Assembly (NCBI RefSeq): GCF_019457915.1
Contig: NZ_JAHZSS010000002.1
Span: forward strand, 124,001 to 188,000
DNA: 64,000 bases
DNA from: Neiella holothuriorum
GTDB lineage: Bacteria > Pseudomonadota > Gammaproteobacteria > Enterobacterales > Neiellaceae
Direction of reading: 5' to 3'
The stretch's first letter is position 1. The number at the start of each line of letters is the position of its first letter. A program made the position numbers and the translations under genes. This document shows, one piece after another, positions 19,236 to 28,118 of this stretch. Below the pieces are notes generated by a model, which was given only the letters and a program-made list of their open reading frames with translations, was not told the DNA's origin and searched no databases.

Positions 19236-20921
19236 ATGAAAAGCTGGCTTATTGGGATATCGGCAATGTTGCTAACGGGCCACGTTTGGAGTTACGACCG
19301 AGTGACCGGCCATGACTTCGCGAGCCGCTCGGAAGTGATTGCAAGCAACGGCATGGCTGCCACCAGTCAACCGCTCGCTACGCAAGTGGCACTAGATGTA
19401 CTGAAACAAGGCGGCAATGCCATTGATGCTGCGATTGCTGCCAACGCCATGTTGGGGTTGGTTGAGCCAACGGGCTGCGGTGTTGGAGGTGATTTATACG
19501 CCATTGTTTGGGATGCCAAAAGCAAAAAGCTTTATGGCCTCAATGCTTCAGGTCGATCGCCAAAATCGCTAACTCGCGATTATTTCATTGATAATGGGAT
19601 GACTAAAATTCCATCCCATGGACCGCTGCCCGTCTCTGTACCCGGTGCAGTGGACGGCTGGTTCGAATTGCACGGTAAATTCGGTCAACTGCCGATGGCA
19701 CAGCTACTGCAACCGGCGATTGGTTATGCCGAACAAGGCTTTCCTGTTACTGAACTGATTGGTTATTACTTAGGGCGGAGTGCGCCTAAATTAAGCCAAT
19801 TTCCGGGATTTACTGAAACCTACATGCCTAATGGCAAGATCCCCAGCAAGGGCGACATTTTTGCCAATCCGCGCCTTGCCAATACCTACAAAGCGATCGC
19901 GAAAGGCGGTCGAGATGCGTTCTACAAAGGCCAAATCGCAAAAGACATTGCCGCTTATATGAAAGCCAATGGCGGCTTTTTAAGTTATGACGACTTAGCA
20001 TCACACCGTTCCGAATGGGTTGAGCCTGTGTCGACGAATTACCGCGGCTATGACGTGTGGGAGTTGCCACCCAATGGTCAGGGGATTGCCGCGCTGCAAA
20101 TACTGAATGTTTTGGAAGGTTATGACATTCAAGCCATGGGCTTTGATTCGCCTGATTATGTTCACGCTTTTGTTGAAGCGAAAAAGTTGGCGTTTGCAGA
20201 TCGTGCGAAGTATTACGCCGATACGGACTTTAATACCATCCCCGTTCAGCAACTGATTTCCAAAAATTACGCCAATAAGCGTCGCGCTTTGATTGATATG
20301 AACAAAGCCAGCAAACGCGTGGATGCGGGTATTGTGCATGGCGATACTATTTACCTAACGACGGCCGATAAGCACGGTAATATGGTGTCGTTAATCCAAA
20401 GCAATTACCGCGGTATGGGCTCGGGCATGGTACCCGGTGAGCTTGGCTTTATGCTGCAAGATCGGGGCGAATTGTTTTCGTTAGAAGCCGGCCATTTTAA
20501 TGTTTACGAGCCGGGCAAACGGCCATTCCACACCATTATTCCGGCATTCATTACCAAAGAAGACAAACCTTGGGTTAGCTTTGGCGTCATGGGCGGAGCA
20601 ACACAGCCACAGGCTCATGCGCAAATCGTGATTAATCTGGTGGATTTTGGCATGAATCTGCAAGAAGCAGGCGATGCGCCGCGTATTCTCCATACCGGCT
20701 CAAGCCAGCCGACCGGCCAGCAAATGCTTGATGGTGGCGTGCTCAGTTTAGAAGAAGGTTTTAGCTTTATGACACGCCGGCAGTTGCTCAAACGAGGGCA
20801 TACGTTGCAGCAAAATTCAGGCTCGTTCGGTGGCTATCAAGCAATCTTGCGCGACCCTAATAGCGGTGTGTATTACGGCGCATCGGAAAGCCGAAAAGAC
20901 GGGCAAGCTGCGGGCTATTAA
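19236..20921 (+). CDS. Gamma-glutamyltransferase family protein
   Basis: The product has 561 residues. A signal peptide ends near the sequence VWSYDR. The large-subunit hallmarks are GGNAIDAAIAANAMLGLVEPTGCGVGGD. The autocleavage site is HGDTIYLTTADKHGNMVSLIQS, with the Thr nucleophile of the small subunit; this GDTxYLT form is the YwrD-like variant, unlike the TTHYSV form of E. coli Ggt. SNYRGMGSGMVPGELGFMLQDRG follows. It cleaves gamma-glutamyl compounds such as glutathione in the periplasm. The ATG at 19236 has GGGAG 8 bases upstream and starts the signal peptide; the longer frame from 19164 is unlikely. Confidence 0.9.
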   Translation: MKSWLIGISAMLLTGHVWSYDRVTGHDFASRSEVIASNGMAATSQPLATQVALDVLKQGGNAIDAAIAANAMLGLVEPTGCGVGGDLYAIVWDAKSKKLYGLNASGRSPKSLTRDYFIDNGMTKIPSHGPLPVSVPGAVDGWFELHGKFGQLPMAQLLQPAIGYAEQGFPVTELIGYYLGRSAPKLSQFPGFTETYMPNGKIPSKGDIFANPRLANTYKAIAKGGRDAFYKGQIAKDIAAYMKANGGFLSYDDLASHRSEWVEPVSTNYRGYDVWELPPNGQGIAALQILNVLEGYDIQAMGFDSPDYVHAFVEAKKLAFADRAKYYADTDFNTIPVQQLISKNYANKRRALIDMNKASKRVDAGIVHGDTIYLTTADKHGNMVSLIQSNYRGMGSGMVPGELGFMLQDRGELFSLEAGHFNVYEPGKRPFHTIIPAFITKEDKPWVSFGVMGGATQPQAHAQIVINLVDFGMNLQEAGDAPRILHTGSSQPTGQQMLDGGVLSLEEGFSFMTRRQLLKRGHTLQQNSGSFGGYQAILRDPNSGVYYGASESRKDGQAAGY

Positions 20922-20927
20922 TTGGTG

Positions 20928-20952
20928 AAAAAAAGGAGCGCTATGCGCTCCT
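20928..20952 (-). terminator. Terminator of the GH16 gene
   Basis: AGGAGCGC (20934-20941) and GCGCTCCT (20945-20952) form an 8-bp stem with a 3-base loop. On the minus strand a run of U follows (A-run 20928-20934). It may also stop the converging gamma-glutamyltransferase transcript. Confidence 0.8.
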
Positions 20953-20973
20953 AATCCAGGGAAATCTGAAACG

Positions 20974-21885
20974 TTAACTCTGTGGTGTGTATGCGTAGTA
21001 GCGGAACCAGTCATATTCCGCGGTCATCGGATATTGGTTGCCAGAGGTCTCGCCACCAAAATGAGGGCCTACTTGCGGCGTAGGGATCCAAAAATTCATC
21101 ATGATTTTCGTTTCCGTTTCTGGCACCCAAGTTTTATTCACTTGAGGTGCTTTATAGGGTTGGTTGTCTAAATCGCTGTTGGTCAGCCGGCGAACCTCCA
21201 CACCATCCATGAACCACGCCATATAGTCTGGCGTCCACTCAATGGCGTAAACGGTCCATTCGTTGGTGGCCTTGGTCATTGGATGAAGACTTTCCCAAGC
21301 GCCCCATGCGCGCGTTTGACTCCAGCCAAAATCAGGGTCGGTTGCACCATCGGCAAAGATTAAGTTGGATTGCATTGAACCGGGGCGGCCGCCTTCCAAT
21401 TCAATATCGATTTCGCGCCACTGCCCATCATCACGATCGTAGGTAAACAGTGACGAAATAAAGCCTGTCGTGGGAGTTGTTGGGGTTTTAAAGCGCGCTT
21501 CAATGCGACCGTATTTGATTTTTTCAACGGTGCGGATTTCGCCGCAGCTGTAATCGTAAGCGCGTTTTTGCAACTGATGATCGTTTGAAAACCCTTCAGC
21601 AATAGGTTCTTTACGAACGGTTAGCGCCATTACACCGTTATTGATTTCAACGCCTTGTGGCTGAAAGCGGCAGTCGGCTTCATGGCCTACTGCGCCATCG
21701 CCACGTTCCCATAAGGCTGAATCGAAGCCATCGAAACGCTCATCCATAACCAAGGTGAAATTATCGTATTGACCTGTATAGCCAGCGTAGGCTTCAGGTT
21801 GAGAGGTAGAGTCGGCTGGAGAACAGGCGGTTAAACCGGTTATTGCAATCACCGCCGCAGAGCTGGCTATGAAGTGTGGTTTCAT
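20974..21885 (-). CDS. GH16-family glycoside hydrolase lipoprotein
   Basis: The product has 303 residues. The lipobox LTAC (Cys21) predicts a lipid-anchored envelope protein. The GH16 active site reads WREIDIELEG, with catalytic E158 and E162 and D160 between them (the ExDxE arrangement). Family strands include YGRIEARFKTP before it and the aromatic TVYAIEWTPDYMAWFMDG after it. GH16 members cut beta-glucans such as laminarin, or agar and carrageenan; the target polysaccharide is not readable, but algal beta-glucan would suit a marine host. The gene is alone, with no sugar-use locus around it. Confidence 0.88.
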   Translation of the reverse strand: MKPHFIASSAAVIAITGLTACSPADSTSQPEAYAGYTGQYDNFTLVMDERFDGFDSALWERGDGAVGHEADCRFQPQGVEINNGVMALTVRKEPIAEGFSNDHQLQKRAYDYSCGEIRTVEKIKYGRIEARFKTPTTPTTGFISSLFTYDRDDGQWREIDIELEGGRPGSMQSNLIFADGATDPDFGWSQTRAWGAWESLHPMTKATNEWTVYAIEWTPDYMAWFMDGVEVRRLTNSDLDNQPYKAPQVNKTWVPETETKIMMNFWIPTPQVGPHFGGETSGNQYPMTAEYDWFRYYAYTPQS

Positions 21886-22180
21886 GATGTCTCTTCTTGT
21901 TCGTGGGCTAGTTGTTATACCGAGCTATTCGCTGTAACCCCAGTATTTATGTTTATGTAAGGGCTTACATTGCTAGCTTATCAAGATTTAGCTAGGGCTT
22001 TAAATTAACAATTCATTAATTTGCGAGGCAGATCTGATCTGCCGGCTGCATCAATAACAAATAGCCAGCGAGGCGCTCCCGATTAAAATCAAATGCTGTG
22101 GAACTTAAATCAATCATTCGCATCAAATCACTAACATTGGGTGACGTGCCTAATTCATTGATCAGTAAAGGGGAAACACT

Positions 22181-22858
22181 ATGAATAAGTGGTTGAAGGG
22201 TATCAAAGGGATTGTTGGCCTGAGCCTGATTGCGGTTTTGGCGGGTTGTGGCTCAACCGCTGAGACCGACGAAGCCAAACACAGCGGCTTTTTGAGCAAC
22301 TACGATAGGCAAGTTGAAATCCCAACAGGCGATGACGATCTACTCAAGACGCGTTGGGTTAGTGATGCAATGGCCAGTGGTAATCATACGGCGCTGATGA
22401 TTGATCCGATCGTGTATTTCCCTGCCCCCATGACATCGGAAAAAGTCACAAGTGAAGTGCTGGCCGAGGTACTGAATTACACCAACGAAAGCATACGAGA
22501 ATCAGCGGCTAGTACCGGCAAGCTGGTGGATAAACCAGGCCCTGGCGTGGTGCGTTTGCGCTTAGCCATCACGGGTGCGTCGATTGATGATCAAGGGCTA
22601 ACGGCATTACAGTACCTGCCTATTGCGTTTGTCGCATCGGCTGCAACGGGCAATTTAGACAACCTCGCGGCTCACTTAACGGTTGAAGGAGAAGTGATTG
22701 ATTCAGTCAGTGGCGAATTGCTCAGCTCAACCGTGCTGGTTGGTATTGGTAAGGAAGTGGATGACGATGAAGCCGTTCTTAATTTTGATATGGTCAAGCC
22801 TGTCATCGACAAGTGGAATCAAGAAATGATTGAAGGGATTGGCCGCGACTTGCATTAA
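22181..22858 (+). CDS. DUF3313 lipoprotein
   Basis: The product has 225 residues. The signal peptide ends in a lipobox (LAGC, Cys23). The mature start HSGFLSNYDRQ and the later VRLRLAITGAS and GNLDNLAAHLTVEGEVIDSVSGE are typical of DUF3313, a family of proteobacterial outer-membrane lipoproteins without a known role. A Shine-Dalgarno-like AAAGGGGAAA precedes the ATG. It is monocistronic with a terminator behind it. Confidence 0.82.
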   Translation: MNKWLKGIKGIVGLSLIAVLAGCGSTAETDEAKHSGFLSNYDRQVEIPTGDDDLLKTRWVSDAMASGNHTALMIDPIVYFPAPMTSEKVTSEVLAEVLNYTNESIRESAASTGKLVDKPGPGVVRLRLAITGASIDDQGLTALQYLPIAFVASAATGNLDNLAAHLTVEGEVIDSVSGELLSSTVLVGIGKEVDDDEAVLNFDMVKPVIDKWNQEMIEGIGRDLH

Positions 22859-22883
22859 ATAGCGCGGAAATTCGAATAAAAAA

Positions 22884-22909
22884 AGCAGCGTTTGGAGCTG
22901 CTTTTTTTA
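22884..22909 (+). terminator. Terminator of the DUF3313 gene
   Basis: AGCAGC (22884-22889) pairs with GCTGCT (22897-22902), extended by A/T pairs, and a T-run follows. An A-run before it makes it potentially bidirectional. Confidence 0.8.
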
Positions 22910-23203
22910 TGCGTTATTGCCAGCTCATCTCGCCATTTACGAGATACCTGAACAAGTTTCCCCGACGTCTCGGGGCGCTCAAGCGAACCTTTTGCAAGGG
23001 GCGTTACGACGGCTTTGCTCCAACGTTATCCTGCTGAATGACAAAGTCGCTTACCCATTCATTTCAAGCCCAAGCGGTATTCGTGTTCCAGTATTTTAAC
23101 GCAAGGGATTCTAATACTTGCATCAATTAGTACGCGAGCCCGGCTTCACTCGATCGGTATTAACGGGGGTTTTTGTTGAGCCGCGCTCTGGCGGGCAAGG
23201 CAA
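22910..23203. other. Gap without a recognisable gene
   Basis: About 290 bases between the DUF3313 terminator and the GAF-GGDEF gene. A short palindrome (CCCCGA CGTC TCGGGG, about 22960-22976) is present. A 60-codon open frame (22917-23099) has no Shine-Dalgarno and no protein-like composition. Nothing else was seen. Confidence 0.5.
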
Positions 23204-24274
23204 CTAATATTCGTTTTGAGTTTCAACAATGTCTTCGTAGCGAACCAGCCGGTTTCGGCCAGCCGCTTTGGCGTGATACAAGGCTTGGTCGGCTTTTTCC
23301 AATAATTCGGCCAGCACCTCGGCGGCATCGATCGTATTGCAGTTTTTGCAGTCCAGTTGGCAGCTACCGATGGAGACCGTCAACGGCTCTGGTAATTGCT
23401 CAATGGTGCCAATGCTTTCCATGATACGGCGGCAGGCTTCGAGGTTGGCCGAGTCATCGGCATCGGGGAACCAAATTACAAATTCTTCGCCGCCTAAGCG
23501 AGCAACATAATCATATTCACGCAATGCGTCAGAGATTTTGGTGGCGACCTCTTTGAGCACCGCATCGCCCACGGAATGGCCGTAGGTGTCGTTCACTTTT
23601 TTGAAAAAATCGATATCCAGCAGTGAGAGTGAGCCTTTGCTATTTGAACGGTTAAGCCGCTTAAGCTCTTTCATCATGTGCTGGAACATACCGCGGCGGT
23701 TGGGAATGTTGGTGAGGCTGTCGTAATAGGCCTGAAACTTAAGTTTGCGGTTGAGATCTTCGAGTTGCTGCTCTTGCTTGCGGCGGATCAACTCGACTTC
23801 AATCCATGACGCCATTAACTGCAGGGCATCAATATCAACATCGGCAAACTTACGTGAATATGGGATCGCACTGGAAAAGTTTAGAGTGCCATACACTTCA
23901 TCTTCAAAGCAGATGGGAATACCAATATAGGATTCAAGGCCAAATTCTTGGTAGGCAGGATGGGACGCGTAGCGATCATCTTCCCCCATGTGTTCGATAG
24001 CAACGGGGGCCTTGGCTTTACAGGTGATGGCGCAGTAGGTGGAATCGAAATTAAATTTGTCACCTTGGTGCAGTTCTAACCCGTCTGGCACCACACAGTG
24101 ATCGATTACATAATGTTTGCCTTCAATGTGCGACAAGATGCCAATATCGAGGTTGAATCGGGTCAGACCCATTCGGATTAACTCAGTGATTTGATGATCA
24201 AACCCTTGCTTATAATCCTGTGTGATTTGATAGAGCCGACGGATCACCGCCTCGCTACTGGATGGTGACAGCAT
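23204..24274 (-). CDS. GAF-GGDEF diguanylate cyclase
   Basis: The product has 356 residues. An N-terminal GAF domain (about 10-165, with CAITCKAKAPVAIEHM and GLESYIGIPICFEDEVYGTLNF) is joined by a coiled coil (RRKQEQQLEDLNRKL) to a complete GGDEF domain. The active-site loop is GGEEF, the metal site LLDIDFFKKVNDTYGHSVGD is intact, and the inhibitory site RxxD (REYD) lies five residues before GGEEF. It should make c-di-GMP from GTP and be product-inhibited. It is cytoplasmic, with no membrane segment. The ATG at 24274 has GGAG 6 bases upstream; a TTG four codons earlier is possible. Confidence 0.92.
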   Translation of the reverse strand: MLSPSSSEAVIRRLYQITQDYKQGFDHQITELIRMGLTRFNLDIGILSHIEGKHYVIDHCVVPDGLELHQGDKFNFDSTYCAITCKAKAPVAIEHMGEDDRYASHPAYQEFGLESYIGIPICFEDEVYGTLNFSSAIPYSRKFADVDIDALQLMASWIEVELIRRKQEQQLEDLNRKLKFQAYYDSLTNIPNRRGMFQHMMKELKRLNRSNSKGSLSLLDIDFFKKVNDTYGHSVGDAVLKEVATKISDALREYDYVARLGGEEFVIWFPDADDSANLEACRRIMESIGTIEQLPEPLTVSIGSCQLDCKNCNTIDAAEVLAELLEKADQALYHAKAAGRNRLVRYEDIVETQNEY

Positions 24275-24412
24275 AGAGAACTCCAATATCGTAACAAACC
24301 TAGCGTAGACGTTGGTGGAGTGCGATGAAGGCTTAATTGCGTAAAGTTGTGGCTACTTCACTGATCTTGTCTGATTTCATTGCGAATTAGCGAAGGAGCC
24401 AACAGTTTTTAT

Positions 24413-25132
24413 TTAGCGGCGACGGAGCCATAACCAGCAGCCCGAGATGGCGAGCAAGACCAGCCCAATGGACGCTAAATCCATGAGCAATACGCCGATA
24501 AAACCAAATAATCTGCCGCTATGAAGATCGAGTAATAACCGCTCCAGACTAACACCCACACTCAGCTCCGGCGGAAGTGCGGCTTGGCGAAAATCCGAAG
24601 GTTCAACGGCCAAGGGCAATTCTCCAGGATCAGGCCCGGCTTGCCAGTTGCTTAGCTCTGGATCGGCAATGAGCCAGCCGTTTGGTGTCCAGATTTGAAA
24701 TTGCTCACCGGTTCTCGCCAGGGTGGATGACGCTTCGGCGATGGGCGTGGGCATCACATCAATGATTTCGCCATCGAGGGTTAGCCAAATCAACACATGG
24801 CCACTGGCGATGAGCACGGTCTCAGAGGTTTCGGCTGCGCCCCAAAGCTGGCCTTTGCTCTGACCCACAATGGTTTGCGCCAGTAGAATTTGGTCGTCAA
24901 TTTGCCGCACTTGTTGCTGACTAAGCTGAATGGCGTCAACACGGGGCTCGGGGTAGTTGTACCAATTTAAAAGCCAAGGTGCGGTTAGGTAAGTGCGATC
25001 AAGCTTAAAGCGTTCGGTGTGTTGCAGCAGTACGCCTGTGACACAAAGGATCAGGGCTAGCAATGCGACAAATAGGCCAACCCGGCGATGCCAGGTTACG
25101 AAAAAACGATTAGTGAGTTTGCCGTTGCGCAA
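24413..25132 (-). CDS. PepSY-type membrane protein of the flavin/porin operon
   Basis: The product has 239 residues. WHRRVGLFVALLALILCVTGVLLQHTE (about 14-40) is the usual first helix of PepSY-associated proteins. A periplasmic region follows, then LLLDLHSGRLFG and a last helix (about 213-235) ending in RRR. Proteins of this type pass electrons across the inner membrane or anchor periplasmic redox partners. The start is a TTG that lies inside the upstream FMN-binding gene (overlap 23 bases), implying translational coupling. No ATG is available before the first helix. It is the last gene of a three-gene operon. Confidence 0.8.
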   Translation of the reverse strand: MRNGKLTNRFFVTWHRRVGLFVALLALILCVTGVLLQHTERFKLDRTYLTAPWLLNWYNYPEPRVDAIQLSQQQVRQIDDQILLAQTIVGQSKGQLWGAAETSETVLIASGHVLIWLTLDGEIIDVMPTPIAEASSTLARTGEQFQIWTPNGWLIADPELSNWQAGPDPGELPLAVEPSDFRQAALPPELSVGVSLERLLLDLHSGRLFGFIGVLLMDLASIGLVLLAISGCWLWLRRR

Positions 25133-25646
25133 GGGTGAGCTGAACCTCTTGATCGAGCCGCAGCGCTAGTTTCGCCATGCGGTTCATGGCATTAACCGAA
25201 AGGGTTGCTCCGGTGATGCCGTCTATGTGTTTAGACAGCCGATTATTATCGGTCAGTTCAATAAATTCAAATTGTTGAGTGAAAGCCGGGCGCTTGATTT
25301 CCCAGCCACGCGATTCGCGAAATTCCAATACATGTGTTTGCACGATGCGTTGCTGATCAACGACAAAGCCTGCCGTGATGGGCTTTTCTTTGCCTATTTG
25401 TTCCAAGATCCAGCTGGTGGTGGTGCCATGATGCCAGTAGTACAGGCGAATTTTGCCGTAGGAATGGCCCAGCAATTTAATCACGTCTTTTTTTAACTGG
25501 CCACGAAGCCAAAGCATTTGGCGAGCCGGTACCGACTCGCCAAATGCTTGCGTCAAAAACGCTGACTCGCTCATATACTGCCCCTTGGCGTTCGCCAACG
25601 GAGCAACACATAACAGCAGGTAAATCAGAATCAATGACTGTTTCAT
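25110..25646 (-). CDS. Exported FMN-binding domain protein
   Basis: The product has 178 residues. A signal peptide (to about residue 20, ending ANAKG) is followed by a domain whose C-terminal part reads HIDGITGATLSVNAM. This is the [DS]GxTGATxS/T motif in which ApbE attaches FMN covalently to the Thr, as in RnfG and NqrC. It is probably a periplasmic flavinylated electron carrier. It starts 7 bases after the porin gene and overlaps the PepSY gene. FMN_bind plus PepSY pairs are known as widespread extracytosolic flavin redox modules; the electron acceptor here is unknown. Confidence 0.86.
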   Translation of the reverse strand: MKQSLILIYLLLCVAPLANAKGQYMSESAFLTQAFGESVPARQMLWLRGQLKKDVIKLLGHSYGKIRLYYWHHGTTTSWILEQIGKEKPITAGFVVDQQRIVQTHVLEFRESRGWEIKRPAFTQQFEFIELTDNNRLSKHIDGITGATLSVNAMNRMAKLALRLDQEVQLTLAQRQTH

Positions 25647-25653
25647 AGCAGGA

Positions 25654-26904
25654 TTAGAAGTGGTAACCCATGCCTAGGTTAACGCCATCTTGCTCTTTAC
25701 CACTTTCATTATCTTGAATTTGGTAGTCCGCTTTGATGACCACTTGTGGGTGGAGCCACCAGTTCACACCAAAGTCATATTGGGCGTATTCGCTTTCGCT
25801 GTCATTGTCGTCACCGGCTTGGTTATCCCACTCGCTGTAGCGAGCGAATACGCCGAACGAGTCATTGAAGCGCCAGCTTGGCTCAACGTAGAAACCGTAT
25901 TGCTCATCTGCACCGATGGCTTTAGGGCCTGAACCATCAAGGTCCCATATTGCAACGAGGGTACGCAGACCGAATTGCTCGTATTGGTAGGTACCGTGAA
26001 CTTCAATCAGGGTTGCGCTACCGGCATCTGGATCTTCGCCTTGGGTCACGTCACCTTGGTATTGAACTGCCGCGCCTAACTCTAGGCCCGGAACGCCTGA
26101 ATACTTGATGTTTGCGGTGTAGGCCAAATCTTCGGCACTCGCCTCAGCAACTTTTTGACGACCGCTACGGATCTTGTAGCTGCTATCGGCAGAGGTTTTT
26201 AGACCAGAGTGAACATAACTGCCCCAGCTAATGCCATTGTCATACTTACCGGTAACGCCGGCACCGGCTTCCCACCAAGTGGTTGGAATAATGTTTTTCT
26301 CAACATTGTTGCGCTCTACGCCGTAGAACGTTGGCGGCTCATGAGTCTCATTTAATAAGCCGATTGGCAACAGGAACAAACCGGTTTTAGCGGAGTAGTT
26401 TTCGTTAAAGTCGTACTCGATGTAGGCTTGCTCTAGCTCAACTTCACCTGGTTTGTCGTCGCCAGATAATGAGTGCTCTAATTCCAACTCTGAGAAGAAA
26501 CGTAGGTTGTCGGTGAATTCGTAACCGGTGAATAGTACGAAGCGGTGGAAGTCGATTTCTTTCTTATCGCTAGCGCCGCCGCTACCGTCTAAGTTGTTGT
26601 AATGCAGTTCGCCATAACCGCCAAAGCTAATGCGATCCCATGCGGTTCCTTCACCTGTAGACGCCGTTTCAATGGCTTCAACAGTAGCTTCAACCGCTTG
26701 CGTGTTAGCAACGGTTTCAACTTCAACTTTGTCAACTTTTTCAGAAAGTTGCTCAATCATTTGGTTTTGCTTTTCGATCATTGCCTGTTGGGCTTTGATC
26801 ATCTCCATCAACTCGGCAACAGAAGGCTCTTTGTCGGCTGCTGCTGCAGTCGCTGACAGCGCCATAGTTAATGCCATAGCAACTGGTTTGATTGTGAAAC
26901 GCAT
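25654..26904 (-). CDS. Outer-membrane porin with N-terminal coiled coil
   Basis: The product has 416 residues. A signal peptide (cut near ATAAAADKE) is followed by a heptad-rich coiled coil (about 30-75, MIKAQQAMIEKQNQMIEQLSEKVDKV) that probably contacts peptidoglycan or trimerises. A beta-barrel follows, starting WDRISFGGYGELHYNN and ending in a terminal aromatic strand (GVNLGMGYHF). It is acidic, as outer-membrane porins of marine bacteria usually are. It resembles the phosphate-selective/carbohydrate porin superfamily, but the solute cannot be assigned. As first gene of the FMN_bind/PepSY operon, it may admit an oxidant or metal complex. Confidence 0.86.
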   Translation of the reverse strand: MRFTIKPVAMALTMALSATAAAADKEPSVAELMEMIKAQQAMIEKQNQMIEQLSEKVDKVEVETVANTQAVEATVEAIETASTGEGTAWDRISFGGYGELHYNNLDGSGGASDKKEIDFHRFVLFTGYEFTDNLRFFSELELEHSLSGDDKPGEVELEQAYIEYDFNENYSAKTGLFLLPIGLLNETHEPPTFYGVERNNVEKNIIPTTWWEAGAGVTGKYDNGISWGSYVHSGLKTSADSSYKIRSGRQKVAEASAEDLAYTANIKYSGVPGLELGAAVQYQGDVTQGEDPDAGSATLIEVHGTYQYEQFGLRTLVAIWDLDGSGPKAIGADEQYGFYVEPSWRFNDSFGVFARYSEWDNQAGDDNDSESEYAQYDFGVNWWLHPQVVIKADYQIQDNESGKEQDGVNLGMGYHF

Positions 26905-27010
26905 GGGCGAATCTCCATTTTCGTAGGGCTAAAGTGTGTTTTGGGCCAACATCAGGGGTGGCCTCAATATTTGTGTGTGGTGAATTATGAAAGCTATGTA
27001 AAGAAATGTA

Positions 27011-27029
27011 AATAAGAATGGTTGCTATT
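27011..27029 (-). promoter_or_regulatory. Candidate Fur box upstream of the porin operon
   Basis: The 19 bases at 27011-27029 match 12 of 19 positions of the classic Fur consensus (AATGATAATCATTATCATT) by hand count. They lie about 107 bases before the porin start. The match is modest. Confidence 0.3.
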
Positions 27030-27115
27030 AGTGTTAATTGATTTAAATCAAGGTGCGCTAACTGTATTTGTTGTTGGGTTCAGCGCAAATTATGCGCTGA
27101 ACTTAAATCTACGTC

Positions 27116-28006
27116 TTATCTGGGTTGCTGGGCAATTGCCCAAAAGGCAGCCACTTTTGGATCTTGCAGGGCACGTTTACTACTACAAAGGCCAACCTCA
27201 AATGGCCCAAATGGTTTTGGCAGATCAAGCACCCGAATATTGTTTTTCAGAGGGCTGCCGCGCAACACCGCCAACGGCACGGGCCCTACGCCTAATCCCA
27301 GCGCAACCATGGAGACGATGGCTTCATGACCGGACACCTCGGCGTGAACGCGTGGTTTGAAGCCTTGAGACTTGCACCATTTGTCCAGCCGCGTTCGGGC
27401 CAAGCCACGTTCTGGTAGGATGTATGGTAGGGCTTGCCAATCAATATCATGGGTGGCGATCTGCTGACTGACCTGGCATGGCACCACTGGGCCAACCATT
27501 TGCAATGGTGCATCACCCAATTTCTGGAACATCAGGCTCGAGGAAAGTTTATCGGGCTTGGCCGTGATGGAAATATCGGCATTGCCATCGCGCACCCAAT
27601 CCAGTGCGTCCGCCGGATCGCCAGTACTGAGCTTGATATCGACGGCCGGATGCTGGTGACGAAAATCGTTGAGCAACTCATACAAAAAGGAATAGCTTGC
27701 GGTCACCGAACAATAAATATGGATTTGACCACTGAGCGCCTCGTGACCGGCCGAAAGGTGCTGCTCTAAATCTTGCCAGTCATGGAGTACCCGTTGCGCA
27801 AATAATAGGAATTTTTGTCCAGCATCGGTGAGCTGAACGCGACGGTTGTCACGACTAAACAAGGCTTCTCCTACTTCTTCTTCCAATCGCTGAATGGTTC
27901 GACTTAAAGTAGGCGCGCTGACGTGCATGGCGCTGCTGGTATGGCCAAAATGAAGACTGGTTGCCAAGTGGCAGAACATTCTGAGTGAACGGATGTCCAA
28001 GTTCAT
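27116..28006 (-). CDS. ilvY: LysR-type activator of ilvC
   Basis: The product has 296 residues. The N-terminal helix-turn-helix reads FHLATSLHFGHTSSAMHVSAPTLSRTIQRLEE, and an effector domain follows. It is divergent from ilvC with a 112-base gap, the arrangement of E. coli ilvY-ilvC. IlvY binds acetolactate or acetohydroxybutyrate and switches on ilvC. Length equals the E. coli protein. Its promoter region is shared with ilvC and holds an LysR-type palindrome. Confidence 0.93.
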   Translation of the reverse strand: MNLDIRSLRMFCHLATSLHFGHTSSAMHVSAPTLSRTIQRLEEEVGEALFSRDNRRVQLTDAGQKFLLFAQRVLHDWQDLEQHLSAGHEALSGQIHIYCSVTASYSFLYELLNDFRHQHPAVDIKLSTGDPADALDWVRDGNADISITAKPDKLSSSLMFQKLGDAPLQMVGPVVPCQVSQQIATHDIDWQALPYILPERGLARTRLDKWCKSQGFKPRVHAEVSGHEAIVSMVALGLGVGPVPLAVLRGSPLKNNIRVLDLPKPFGPFEVGLCSSKRALQDPKVAAFWAIAQQPR

Positions 28007-28022
28007 GCTCCTAAATGAATCA

Positions 28023-28037
28023 TTTCATATATTGAAA
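28023..28037. promoter_or_regulatory. Candidate IlvY operator
   Basis: TTTCATATATTGAAA (28023-28037) is an inverted repeat TTTCA-N5-TGAAA of the T-N11-A type bound by LysR regulators, in the ilvY-ilvC gap. A further TTTTACGAAATCAT stretch (about 28059-28072) may be a second half-site near the ilvC promoter. Confidence 0.5.
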
Positions 28038-28118
28038 CACAGTATTGAAAATATGTCATTTTACGAAATCATAAGATATCTCTAGAATGGCACCGTCGAA
28101 ATTGAGGAAATAATTACC

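Noticed and set aside
22917-23099. 60-codon frame after the DUF3313 terminator
   Set aside because: No ribosome binding site and no protein-like composition.
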